64,000 nucleotides of DNA from Acidimicrobiales bacterium (GCA_014237715.1 JAAZZG010000002.1:124001-188000); one strand, 5' to 3'. Shown: positions 26,354 to 34,819, counted from the stretch's first letter. A program made the numbers and translations. The notes: generated by a model not told the origin, from the sequence alone.

Positions 26354-27607
26354 TCATGCCCCAGCGGTGGCCTGGGCCGTAGCCCCCGCCCCCTCCTCGA
26401 AGGGAGTGGATCCCCCGCGGCCGCCCTTGGCCGAAAAGCCCTTACCGAGGGCCAATTGGGCCAGGCGCTCCACGTAAAGGTCGTCCCTGAAGTGGAGGGT
26501 AAAGGTCCGGGCGTCACGCATCATCTGGCCCAGCGGGTACCGCTCGTGGCAGGCCCGGGCGCCTACCAGGTCGAAACCTTGGTAGGGGATGGTCAGTACC
26601 GCGTCCTTGGCCAGGTGCATAGTGCGCACCGCATCGGCCTCGCACTCGTCGGGATCGTCGCCCCGGTCCAGCCGGGCCGCTGTGGCGTACAGACAGGATC
26701 GGGCGGCGAATAGTTGGGCGTCCATCTGGCCTAGCTTCACCCGTACAGCCTCCGACCCAGCCAGGTCGGGGCGCCCGCCGATGTAGTCAGTCAGGAAGTC
26801 GAAAGCTCCCTGGGCCGAACCCAGGTGGTTGGCGGCGTATGCACAGGAGAAGGTGCGTTGGTCCTCGGTGACCCACCCGCCAGGGGTGCCCACCACGTGG
26901 CTGTCGGGCACGAACACGTCGTCGAACTTCACGCCACAGGAGATGGTGGATCGCATGCCCAACATCTGCCAGTCGTCCAACAACTCGACGCCCTCCCAGT
27001 CCACCTCCACCACCGCGAACACCATCCGACCCGCATACGGCGTGTCACCCTCCACGGCACACCACACCATCAGGTACTTGGCGGCAGCGGCGACCGAGGC
27101 GAATCCCTTGCGGGCCGTCAGTCGGTAACCGCCGTCGACTTGGGTCAACTCGGACTCGAGGACCTCAGCGCCGTTCTCGTACAGGTGCGCCTCCGAGCCC
27201 AACGAGGCACAGAAGGCCCCATCAGCGATGTCGGGAAGGAACCGGTCGCGCTGCTCAGGCGTGGAGTGGAAGGCGATGATGCCCGCCGCATGGTTGTGCA
27301 CCTGGAGCAACTGGGCAGTGTTGGTCTCCCACCGGGCCATTCGCTCCAGCACCTTGTACCAAGGGCTGAACCGACCGGGCAGCCACCAACCAGCGCCGCC
27401 GTACTCGGTGGGGAGGCAGAGGGCGTGTAGACCAGCAGCCTTGGCCTCGGCAAAGTTCTCGTGCGGAAACTCAACGGCTTCGTCTAGGGCGCGAGCGCGC
27501 TCCCGCCAGACCGGGCCCAGGGCATCCACCCGAGCTAGGACCTCGCCGGTTTCCGGGGACTCGGGCCATGGGTCGGTGGTGGACTTCTCTTCGGTAGCGG
27601 TACTCAT
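26354..27607 (-). CDS. Acyl-CoA dehydrogenase-family flavoprotein
   Basis: A 417-residue member of the acyl-CoA dehydrogenase fold. The N-terminal helical domain precedes a GGAGWW loop, the mid beta-domain covers SLGSEAHLYENGAEV to DDWQMLGMRSTISCGVKFDDVFVP, and the C-terminal helical bundle contains DLVGARACHERYPLGQMMRDA. The layout resembles both dehydrogenases and the DszC/HpaH-like flavin monooxygenases, so it need not act on a CoA ester. It starts 11 bases after the M20 gene, whose stop overlaps an AAGGGAG ribosome-binding site. Confidence 0.83.
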   Translation of the reverse strand: MSTATEEKSTTDPWPESPETGEVLARVDALGPVWRERARALDEAVEFPHENFAEAKAAGLHALCLPTEYGGAGWWLPGRFSPWYKVLERMARWETNTAQLLQVHNHAAGIIAFHSTPEQRDRFLPDIADGAFCASLGSEAHLYENGAEVLESELTQVDGGYRLTARKGFASVAAAAKYLMVWCAVEGDTPYAGRMVFAVVEVDWEGVELLDDWQMLGMRSTISCGVKFDDVFVPDSHVVGTPGGWVTEDQRTFSCAYAANHLGSAQGAFDFLTDYIGGRPDLAGSEAVRVKLGQMDAQLFAARSCLYATAARLDRGDDPDECEADAVRTMHLAKDAVLTIPYQGFDLVGARACHERYPLGQMMRDARTFTLHFRDDLYVERLAQLALGKGFSAKGGRGGSTPFEEGAGATAQATAGA

Positions 27608-27618
27608 GGGGGTCTCCC

Positions 27619-28809
27619 TTAACTGAGATGGTCAACTAGGCCGGTCCCTGCAACAGCCGGGCCGTCATCGGAACAGAAACTGTGGATGGTTCGACGCAGC
27701 ACGTCACCGCACCGCTCAAGTTGGTCGGGGGCCACCGTCTCGTTGGGACGGTGGGCGTCTGCGATGTCGCCGGGTCCGACGATGACCGACGGCACGCCCA
27801 ACCGGTCGGCGTAAAGGCCGGCCTCGGTACCAAACGCCACAGGGCCCGGTGCGCCGCAACCCACCAGGTCGGCCATGGCGACGACCGGGGCCAGCGAGGG
27901 ATCGGTGTCCAGGCCCGGGTAGCCGATGAACAACTCGGAGGTGGCATGTCCGCCCACGGCCGACAGTCGCCGATCGGCGTCGGCTACCGCGTCCAGCACA
28001 CCGGCCAGCACCTCGTCGGGGTCGGTGTCGGCCCGATGGCGCACCTCGAACTCGAGCGTGCACGACGGGGCCAACACGTTGACCGCCACCCCACCGTGGA
28101 TCGACCCCACGTTGGCGCTGATGCCGCGATCGGAATCGTTCAGGCCTTGGACCAGCGCAGCCAGAGCAGCGCCCTCGTGCACAGCGGTCGGTTCAGTCCC
28201 GGCCCGGCTGGAATGGCCGGAAGCCGCAGTGAGATCGATCCGGTGGGCGACCTTGCCAGCGTGGGCGTTGCATAGGCGCATCCCCGTGGGCTCGCCCACC
28301 ACCACGACCTCAGGGGCACATGTCCCGGCACCCGTAGACCCGGTGGCCAGCACGTCGAGCAGACCCCGGACGCCGACGCAGCCGATCTCCTCGTCGTAAC
28401 TGAGGCCCAGGTGGACCGGGGCCCGGAGGGCGTCAACGTCGGTCTCCTCAAGCAGCACGAGAGTGGCGGCCAAGAAGCCCTTCATGTCGGCGGTGCCGCG
28501 GGCGGCCAGTCGTCCGTCCACCTCGGTCAGGACATAGGGATCGGTCTCCCAACCAGTCCCGGCGGGAACCACGTCGGTATGACCCGACAACAGGATCCCG
28601 CCCGGTGCATCCGGACCGAAGCGGAGGTGCAAGTTGGCCCGCCCCGCCTCACCGGATACCACGTCGACCGCTGCGCCGACCCTCCGGGCCCTATCCGCGT
28701 AGTGGTCGATCAGGTCGACGTTGGGAGAGCAACTCTCGGTGGGGTACGCCACTAACTCGCCCAGCAGGTCCGCCACAGCAGAGATCGAAGGGATGGAGAT
28801 CGAAGGCAC
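27619..28809 (-). CDS. M20 family deacylase (ArgE/DapE-like) 2
   Basis: A 396-residue zinc amidohydrolase. Ligand motifs: LSGHTDVVP (His, Asp), GTADMKGF, YDEEIGC (catalytic Glu pair), GEPTG, and a C-terminal DAHRPNE His. It is related to but distinct from the M20 enzyme beside doeA. Family members remove N-acyl groups from amino acids such as acetylornithine. It is the first enzyme gene of the seven-gene run ending with the MttB homologue, and suggests that the substrate or an intermediate carries an N-acyl group. Confidence 0.86.
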   Translation of the reverse strand: MPSISIPSISAVADLLGELVAYPTESCSPNVDLIDHYADRARRVGAAVDVVSGEAGRANLHLRFGPDAPGGILLSGHTDVVPAGTGWETDPYVLTEVDGRLAARGTADMKGFLAATLVLLEETDVDALRAPVHLGLSYDEEIGCVGVRGLLDVLATGSTGAGTCAPEVVVVGEPTGMRLCNAHAGKVAHRIDLTAASGHSSRAGTEPTAVHEGAALAALVQGLNDSDRGISANVGSIHGGVAVNVLAPSCTLEFEVRHRADTDPDEVLAGVLDAVADADRRLSAVGGHATSELFIGYPGLDTDPSLAPVVAMADLVGCGAPGPVAFGTEAGLYADRLGVPSVIVGPGDIADAHRPNETVAPDQLERCGDVLRRTIHSFCSDDGPAVAGTGLVDHLS

Positions 28810-28890
28810 CCCCAGATGCTGGTGTACGTCGAGCCATCCGTCAAAGGGATGCTATCGATCTACTGGATTTGTATTGCCTATCTAGGGAGG

Positions 28891-29808
28891 TCAGTCTTCC
28901 AATTGTCGGGGGAATCGCAGCGACGACCTAGCGAACTCCGTGAAGGCATCCAGCACGGCCGGACCACGATCCGCGCTCCGGCAGGCCAAGCCGAGGCCCA
29001 ACGGCGGTACGTCGGTCCTCAACGGGACATAGGCCACCCGGGAACCGTCCTGGGCCTCGTCCCGCGCCGGGACGTGGTTGCCCAGCGACCACCCGAACCC
29101 GTTGCCGACCAGCGAACGCACCAACGAGAGGTCGGTCACCGTCATGGCCGGACGCATCGACACCCCGGCAGCCAGGAACAGCGACGTGTAGTACTCGCGG
29201 CTGGTCGAGAGGTCCAGCATCACGAACGGGTCGTCGACCAGTTGATCGAGGCCCACCGCTACCTCAATGGCCAGTCGGTGGTCAGCGGCCACCAGCACGT
29301 GGGGTGCTGAATCGGCCAGCTGGACGAAGCGGATACCGGAGCCCAGCCCCAGGTCGTAGGTCAACGCCGCATGGAGCGCACCGGACGCCACCGCCTCCAA
29401 CAACTCGGCCTGGGCCCCGGTCCGAATCTCCACATCCACCCCCGGATGCCGGTCACGAAATCGACGGACCAGAGACGGCACCACGATGGGCGCAGCGGTG
29501 GTCAGGGAACCCAGCACCAGCCGCCCCGCCGAGCCGTCTGACGAGGCCGACATACGCTCTTCGAGTTCGGCCGCCCGGGCTAGCAGCTCCCGGGCCTCCA
29601 CCAATAGCGCCTCGCCCTCCGCCAACAGGCCGAGGCCACGACCCCGGTGCCGCACGAACAGTGTCACCCCGAGAGCCTTCTCCAGCTCCTGCAGCGAGGT
29701 CGACATGGCGGGCTGGGACAGCCCGATGGCCCGGGCCGCCCCGGTCACCGAACCATGCTCGGCAAGGGCCACGAAGTGCTCCAACTCACGCAACGTCACC
29801 TTCCGCAT
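28891..29808 (-). CDS. LysR family transcriptional regulator
   Basis: A 305-residue regulator. The N-terminal winged helix-turn-helix includes LRELEHFVALAEHGSVTGAA and LSQPAMSTSLQELEKALG; the remainder is the substrate-binding type effector domain. It sits 41 bp from the divergent PhyH-hydrolase-ThDP-LLM operon and 81 bp upstream of the M20 operon on its own strand, so it could control either or both. Divergent placement favours control of the 29850 operon. Confidence 0.87.
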   Translation of the reverse strand: MRKVTLRELEHFVALAEHGSVTGAARAIGLSQPAMSTSLQELEKALGVTLFVRHRGRGLGLLAEGEALLVEARELLARAAELEERMSASSDGSAGRLVLGSLTTAAPIVVPSLVRRFRDRHPGVDVEIRTGAQAELLEAVASGALHAALTYDLGLGSGIRFVQLADSAPHVLVAADHRLAIEVAVGLDQLVDDPFVMLDLSTSREYYTSLFLAAGVSMRPAMTVTDLSLVRSLVGNGFGWSLGNHVPARDEAQDGSRVAYVPLRTDVPPLGLGLACRSADRGPAVLDAFTEFARSSLRFPRQLED

Positions 29809-29849
29809 CCCCCAAGCATCGCGGAGATGGGGCGACGTATCCTCCCCGG

Positions 29850-30683
29850 GTGACCGACCACGCGACCGCGCCTCCTATCTCCGACGAGTTGGCCGACGCG
29901 TTCGCCGCCGACGGAGCCGTGCACCTTGAGGGGCTGTTCGCCGACTGGGTCGACGAGTTGGCCGCCGGAGTAGCCCGCAACGAGGCTGAACCCAGCGAGT
30001 TCTTCGACGACAACGGCACCGCTGGTGACGCCGGACGCTTCTGGGACGACTACTGCAACTGGTCTCGCATCCCCGAGTTCGAGCGGTTCGCTTTCGATTC
30101 GGGCATTGCCGACGTGGCCGCCGGGCTGATGCGCTCCGAGACCGTGCAGTTGTTCCACGAGCACGTGCTGGTCAAGGAGCCGGGTGCGCCCCGTCCGACC
30201 CCCTGGCATTGCGACGCTCCCTACTACTTCGTGGACGGCCTACAGACGGTCAGCATCTGGATCCCACTGGACCCTGTGCCGACGAAGTCCACCCTCCGTC
30301 TGATCCGCGGGTCCCACCTATGGGACGAGGCCGTCCATCCGGTGAGCTGGACCACCATGACCGGCTTTTACGGCGACGACCACACGACCCATAGCGGAGG
30401 CTTCCAGCCGGCACCAGATCCCGACGCCGAACCCGACCGGTTCGAGGTCATGGAGTGGGCGTGCGAGCCGGGCGACGCCGTGGCCTTCCACTACCGGACC
30501 GTCCACGGCGCCCGAGGGTCGGCGAACCTCCGGCGGGCGTTCTCGCTGCGCATGGTCGGAGACGACGCCCGCTACGTGCAGCGCCGGGGCACCACCTCGC
30601 CGCCGTTCGACGGCCACGACATGGTTGACGGTCAGCGCCTCCGCGAAGACTGGTTCCCCATGCTGCCCCTCGGATTCGGGTGA
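29850..30683 (+). CDS. Phytanoyl-CoA dioxygenase (PhyH) family protein 3
   Basis: A 277-residue Fe(II)/2-oxoglutarate oxygenase from GTG 29850, 41 bp from the divergent LysR start. His120-x-Asp122 is in PWHCDAPYYF and the distal His in FHYRTVHGARGS. The frame open from 29304 is antisense to the LysR gene and is rejected upstream of 29850. It is followed by three genes joined by 4-base or shorter overlaps, so it performs the first or a linked step in that pathway. The substrate is unknown. Confidence 0.83.
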   Translation: MTDHATAPPISDELADAFAADGAVHLEGLFADWVDELAAGVARNEAEPSEFFDDNGTAGDAGRFWDDYCNWSRIPEFERFAFDSGIADVAAGLMRSETVQLFHEHVLVKEPGAPRPTPWHCDAPYYFVDGLQTVSIWIPLDPVPTKSTLRLIRGSHLWDEAVHPVSWTTMTGFYGDDHTTHSGGFQPAPDPDAEPDRFEVMEWACEPGDAVAFHYRTVHGARGSANLRRAFSLRMVGDDARYVQRRGTTSPPFDGHDMVDGQRLREDWFPMLPLGFG

Positions 30684-31444
30684 TCGCTACCAGCCCGCCG
30701 CTGGTCCTCATCCACGGGATCGGGCTGGACCGGACCATCTGGGACGGGATGCTCCCGGCGCTCGAGGCTGATCGTCAGGTGGTGTCCTACGATCTCCCGG
30801 GCCACGGTGTCGCCCCGGACCCACTCGTCGAGCCCACGCTGCGGGCCTTCGCCGACCATGCCATCACGGTCATGGATGACCACGGCATCGACCGGGCCGT
30901 GCTGGTCGGATTCTCTCTGGGCGGCATGGTCAACCGTCGGGTGGGCATGGACCACCCGGACCGGGTGGCCGGTCTGGTGGTCATCGCGTCGCCGCATAAG
31001 CGGAGCCCCGAGGCTCAACGCCTGGTCGAGGAGCGGGCCACCGCCACTGCGCGGTGGGGCATGGCGTCCACCATCGACGTCACCCTGGACCGTTGGTTCA
31101 CTCCGGAGTTCCGTGACGATCAGCCAGAGGTGGTGGCCGACGTCCGTCGACGTGTCCTGGCCACCGACAGCGAAGCCCTCGCCCGGGCCCGTCATGTGCT
31201 GGCTACTGGCGTCGACGAGCTGGTCCGACCAAATTCTCTACCTGACCTGCCTCTACTCGTTATGACTGGGGACCACGACTCAGGCAGTACCCCCGACATG
31301 GCCCGGGCCATCGCCTCCGAGGCCTCTTCCGGGGAGGTCGTCATCGTCCCCGGGGTCCGCCACCTTGGTTTGCTGGAGGCACCCGACCGGTTCGCCGATC
31401 CCCTTGTGCGCTTCCTCGCCAGATCGGGAAGACTCCCCGGCTGA
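30680..31444 (+). CDS. Alpha/beta hydrolase
   Basis: A 254-residue alpha/beta hydrolase. The oxyanion segment LIHGIG and the nucleophile elbow GFSLGG with Ser79 are clear, followed by an acid Asp in VMTGDHDSG and the His in PGVRHLG. It resembles 3-oxoadipate enol-lactonase type enzymes. GTG 30680 overlaps the PhyH stop by 4 bases. It likely hydrolyses an ester, lactone or C-C bond intermediate of the operon's pathway. Confidence 0.84.
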   Translation: MIATSPPLVLIHGIGLDRTIWDGMLPALEADRQVVSYDLPGHGVAPDPLVEPTLRAFADHAITVMDDHGIDRAVLVGFSLGGMVNRRVGMDHPDRVAGLVVIASPHKRSPEAQRLVEERATATARWGMASTIDVTLDRWFTPEFRDDQPEVVADVRRRVLATDSEALARARHVLATGVDELVRPNSLPDLPLLVMTGDHDSGSTPDMARAIASEASSGEVVIVPGVRHLGLLEAPDRFADPLVRFLARSGRLPG

Positions 31445-33201
31445 TGGCGACAGACCGGCAACGACGTACCGAACCGCAGGCCATGTCCGGTGGCCTTGCC
31501 ACGGTCGAGGCCCTGCAGGTCGAGGGGGTCCGCCACGTATTTGGACTGATCGGCTCGGCTGCCATGGAGTTGTTCGACGGGCTCCACGACGCCGACGACA
31601 TCACCTATATCGGTGTCCACGACGAGCGCACCGGCACGCACATGGCTGACGGGTACGCCCGGGCCTCCGGCCGGGCCGGGGTAGTCCTAGCCGGGCAGAA
31701 CGGCCCCGGTGCCACCAACTTGGTCACCGGGGTGGCCCAGGCCGCGGCAGCCTTCTCGCCGGTGGTGTCCCTGGCCGGTGCACTGGCCACCGGCCACGTA
31801 TACCGCGACGCCTTCCAAGAGGTCGATCAGGACGCCCTGTTCCGCCCCATCACGAAGCGGACCTGGACCGTCCCGTCTACCGAACGGATCCCCGAAATGA
31901 TTCGCGAGGCGTTCCGGGTGGCGTTGTCCCCCCAGCGAGGGCCCGTCCACCTGAACCTGCCCCGCGACGTGCTGGCCGGCACCGCCAATTTCGACCCGCC
32001 GTGGGACCCGGCGGCTGCCCGGGTGGTCGACCTGCCAGCCGGTGCCGACGGGCCGGTGCAGCGGGCTGCTGCCCTGTTGACCACAGCTGAGCGGCCGGTC
32101 ATCGTGGCTGGCGCCGGGATCAAGAATGGGGGTCGATTCGCCGAGGTGATTGACCTGGCCGAGAAGCTGGACGCCCCTATCGCCACCTCGCCCGGCCACG
32201 GAGATGCGATCCCCGCCGACCACCGGCTGTGCGCCGGGCAGATGGGTCCCCGTGGCAATCCGGTGGCGTCCCGTCTGGTATGCGAGGCCGACGTCATCCT
32301 CGCCCTGGGTACCCGGCTCGGGTTCAACTCAACCTTCTATTCGTGGGACAACGTCAACCGGGACGCTGCGATCATCCAGGTGGAAATCGAGCCCACGGCC
32401 ATCGGCCGGTTCTTCCCCGTCGAGGTCGGCATCCACGGCGATGCCCCGACGGTGGCCGGGCAGTTGGCCGGGCAGTTGGCCGCCGCCCTAGCCCCCGGCA
32501 GGGGGGACGGGACCACAGACGCCAAGTGGGCCCGGACTTTCGCCGCTGACCGGGCCGCCCACCGAGTCCGGCGTGAGGAGCAGGCATCCGGCGCCTACCC
32601 AATCCAGCCCTCGGGCCTGTTCCGCGAGCTGCGAGCCGTACTGCCCCGTAACGCCATGATCACCTTGGATGCCGGGACGCTGTGCCTACAGGCCACCGAC
32701 GCCCTCGACCACTTCGAGCCTCCCTGCCTGTTCAGCCCGCTGGACTTCGGCCTCGTAGGCTTCTCTTTCGCCTGCGGCCTTGGCGTAAAGCTGGCCCGTC
32801 CCGACCGCCCGGTGATCAGCCTGATGGGTGATGGCGGATTCGGTATGACGCTGTCGGAGCTGTCCACGGCGGTCAGCCATGACATCCCTACTGTCACCGT
32901 GGTCATGGACAACGGCTGCTGGGGCGCCGAAAAGGCCTACCAACGCGACTTCTTCGACGGCCGATACATCGGCGCAGACGTGCACAGCCCCCCATTCGAC
33001 CGGGTCGCCGAGCTCTACGGGGCCGTCGGTCTACGAGCCGAACGTATTGACGAGGTGGGCGAGGCCGTCCGGGCTGGGCTCGAGTCGGGTCGCCCCGCCG
33101 TGGTCGTCGTCGAGGTGGACGGCGATGCGCTCTACAGCTTCCGACGCGACTCGTTCGCCCATCGGACCCCCACCGACCCCAACTCGGAGAAACTTTCATG
33201 A
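31444..33201 (+). CDS. Thiamine diphosphate-dependent enzyme, Xsc/acetolactate-synthase-like
   Basis: A 585-residue ThDP enzyme. The cofactor-activating Glu61 is in GVHDERTGTHMADG, and the ThDP motif runs from LMGDGGFGM to VMDNGCWGAEKAYQRDFFDG. The last segment resembles the sulfoacetaldehyde acetyltransferase at 15669 (WGAEKKNQ), but the N-terminal Xsc signature (HEQGAAHM) is altered to HDERTGTHM, so I do not call it Xsc. It is coupled to the hydrolase (TGATG) and the LLM gene (ATGA). It may cleave or join 2-oxo acids; the substrate is unknown. Confidence 0.85.
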   Translation: MATDRQRRTEPQAMSGGLATVEALQVEGVRHVFGLIGSAAMELFDGLHDADDITYIGVHDERTGTHMADGYARASGRAGVVLAGQNGPGATNLVTGVAQAAAAFSPVVSLAGALATGHVYRDAFQEVDQDALFRPITKRTWTVPSTERIPEMIREAFRVALSPQRGPVHLNLPRDVLAGTANFDPPWDPAAARVVDLPAGADGPVQRAAALLTTAERPVIVAGAGIKNGGRFAEVIDLAEKLDAPIATSPGHGDAIPADHRLCAGQMGPRGNPVASRLVCEADVILALGTRLGFNSTFYSWDNVNRDAAIIQVEIEPTAIGRFFPVEVGIHGDAPTVAGQLAGQLAAALAPGRGDGTTDAKWARTFAADRAAHRVRREEQASGAYPIQPSGLFRELRAVLPRNAMITLDAGTLCLQATDALDHFEPPCLFSPLDFGLVGFSFACGLGVKLARPDRPVISLMGDGGFGMTLSELSTAVSHDIPTVTVVMDNGCWGAEKAYQRDFFDGRYIGADVHSPPFDRVAELYGAVGLRAERIDEVGEAVRAGLESGRPAVVVVEVDGDALYSFRRDSFAHRTPTDPNSEKLS

Positions 33202-34235
33202 AGTTCCAACTGGCCATCAACTTGGAGCGGCTCGACGACTCGCTCGCCATGGACGACGTGGCCCGCCACACCCTCGAGATGGTCCAGATGGCCGAGGCCG
33301 GAGGATTCACCACTGCATGGGCCGCTGAGCACCACGCCCTTGAGATGACCATCGCCCCCAACCCGCTGCAGATTCTGACGTGGTGGGCCGGCCATACCAG
33401 CCGGATCCGCCTGGGTACCGCGGTAGCCGTGGCCGCCTACTGGAACCCCATCAAGCTGGCCGGCGAAGCGGCGTTCCTGGACCTGGTGAGTGACGGCCGC
33501 CTCGAGTTCGGCATCGGATCGGGGGCCTACCAGCGCGAGTTCGACCGGATCCACCCCGGCCTTAAGCAGTCCGATGCTTGGCGCTACATGCAGGAGATGC
33601 TGCCCGTCCTCAAAGAGTTGTGGGCTGGCGACTACGCCCACGACGGTGAGTTCTGGTCGTTCCCGACGTCGACATCGGTACCCAAGCCAGTCCAGCAGCC
33701 CCACCCTCCGATCTGGGTGGCCGCCCGGTCACCCATCACGTTCGACTACGCAGTGGCCAACGGGTGCAATGTCATGTCGTGGCCCATCGCCCGACCGTTT
33801 GCCGAGGCCGAGCTCTACAAGGAGCAGTTGGACGCCTCGATCGCCGCCAGCCCCGAAGCACCCCGGCCCACGTGGGCGCTGATGCGCCACACCGCGGTGT
33901 ACGACTCGGCCGATCAGTGGATGGTGCCCGTGGAGGCCGCCCAACAGCAGCTCAGCCAGTTCGAGAACCTGTTCAAGAACCTGGGCGACGTGCAAGACGG
34001 ATTCCCGGCAACCATCCCCATGGACCAGGTGACCAACGCTGCGGACTACGAACCGACCACGTTGAGCGAGAATCTCCTATTCGGCACCCCCGACGAGGTG
34101 ATCGCCAAACTCCGGCGCTACGAAGTGCTCGGCGTGGACGAGTTCATCTACTACGCCAGCCTTGGCCTGGGGCTCGACGAGCAGAAGCGGTCCATGGAGC
34201 TGTTCTGCGACGAGGTCATCCCTGCCTTCAGCTGA
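33198..34235 (+). CDS. LLM class flavin-dependent oxidoreductase
   Basis: A 345-residue luciferase-like monooxygenase (TIM barrel). Typical segments are FTTAWAAEHHALEMTIAPNP, IRLGTAVAVAAYWNPIKLAG and EFGIGSGAYQREFD. Members use FMN or F420 to oxidise organosulfur, amine or alkane compounds. Its ATG overlaps the ThDP enzyme stop, placing it as the last gene of the 29850 operon. Sulfonate cleavage is one possibility given the nearby xsc, but this is a guess. Confidence 0.86.
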   Translation: MKFQLAINLERLDDSLAMDDVARHTLEMVQMAEAGGFTTAWAAEHHALEMTIAPNPLQILTWWAGHTSRIRLGTAVAVAAYWNPIKLAGEAAFLDLVSDGRLEFGIGSGAYQREFDRIHPGLKQSDAWRYMQEMLPVLKELWAGDYAHDGEFWSFPTSTSVPKPVQQPHPPIWVAARSPITFDYAVANGCNVMSWPIARPFAEAELYKEQLDASIAASPEAPRPTWALMRHTAVYDSADQWMVPVEAAQQQLSQFENLFKNLGDVQDGFPATIPMDQVTNAADYEPTTLSENLLFGTPDEVIAKLRRYEVLGVDEFIYYASLGLGLDEQKRSMELFCDEVIPAFS

Positions 34236-34238
34236 TCC

Positions 34239-34257
34239 CCGGGTCCCCGTGACCCGG
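34239..34257. terminator. Perfect hairpin between convergent genes
   Basis: CCGGGTC - CCCGT - GACCCGG forms a perfect 7-bp stem with a 5-base loop in the 32-bp gap between the LLM gene and the selenoprotein gene. The convergent placement suggests a bidirectional terminator, although no T-tract follows. Confidence 0.5.
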
Positions 34258-34267
34258 CACCGACCGG

Positions 34268-34819
34268 TCAGTCCTCAGGGATCCACGACTCCATCGACAC
34301 GCCGAGGCCGTCCACGATCCGGTTGGCGTAGGCGTAGTAGGCCACCACCTCACAGATGTCGAGCACGTCGCGATCACTGAAGCCGACGGACCGCAGGGCC
34401 TCCACGTCGGCCTCCACCATGTCGCCGGGATGGGCGGTCAACTTTTCCGCGTAGGCCAGCATCGCCACGCGCTGGTCCGACAGGCCGGCGGTGCGCCAGT
34501 CGTCCTCGATGGCGGCCAGCAGGTCGTCGTCCTTCAGGAGTCGGCGCAGACCGCGCCCGTGGTGAATCGTTCAGTAGTGGCAGTCGTTGTACCGACTGAC
34601 CACCAGGGCCACCAGCTCGCGTTCGACCTTTCGCAGCGTCTTCGTGCCGGCCATGGCCGACCGGTAGACGGCGAGGTGCCCGGCCAGAGCGTTCGGGTTC
34701 AGGGAGTGGATTTGCATGACGTTGTCCACCCGGCCATGGGCGTCATCGACAACCTGGCCGTAGAGGTCAGCCAGCGGGCCCTCCCACTCGTCCTCACGGA
34801 TGGTTTGGATCCAAGCCAC
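34268..34819 (-). CDS. AhpD-like selenoprotein with CxxU redox motif (TGA at 34571-34573 read as selenocysteine)
   Basis: A peroxidase-related / carboxymuconolactone-decarboxylase fold protein. Two open segments in the same frame (82 and 100 codons) are separated only by one TGA. Reading it as Sec83 gives a 183-residue protein of normal length with Cys80-His-Tyr-Sec83-x2-His-His, exactly where cysteine homologues have a CHYCxxHH type motif. The flanks ELVALVVSRYNDCHY and LSDQRV...LAYAEKLTAHP are both family-typical, so the frame is conserved on both sides. A SECIS-like hairpin follows the TGA. Such CxxC proteins act as thiol peroxidases or reductases; Sec would raise reactivity. It starts 3 bases after the SRPBCC gene. 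The chief alternative, a nonsense mutation, is unlikely given motif position and hairpin. Confidence 0.9.
34543..34557 (-). promoter_or_regulatory. Bacterial SECIS-like hairpin for Sec insertion
   Basis: On the coding strand GGCGC-GGTCT-GCGCC forms a perfect 5-bp stem with loop GGUCU. The loop begins 18 nt after the TGA, the same distance and loop sequence as I recall for the E. coli fdhF element recognised by SelB. It lies within the coding region, as bacterial SECIS elements do. Confidence 0.85.

Noticed and set aside
20498-30683. PhyH proteins as non-heme halogenases
   Set aside because: All three keep the His-x-Asp metal pair (HQD or HCD); halogenases lack the Asp.
31444-33201. Calling the third ThDP enzyme a second sulfoacetaldehyde acetyltransferase
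   Set aside because: The C-terminal segment is Xsc-like but the Glu region HDERTGTHM and N-terminus differ from Xsc.
34268-34819. Reading the AhpD-like locus as a pseudogene with a nonsense mutation
   Set aside because: The TGA replaces exactly the redox cysteine, both halves stay in frame and family-like, and a fitting SECIS hairpin follows.
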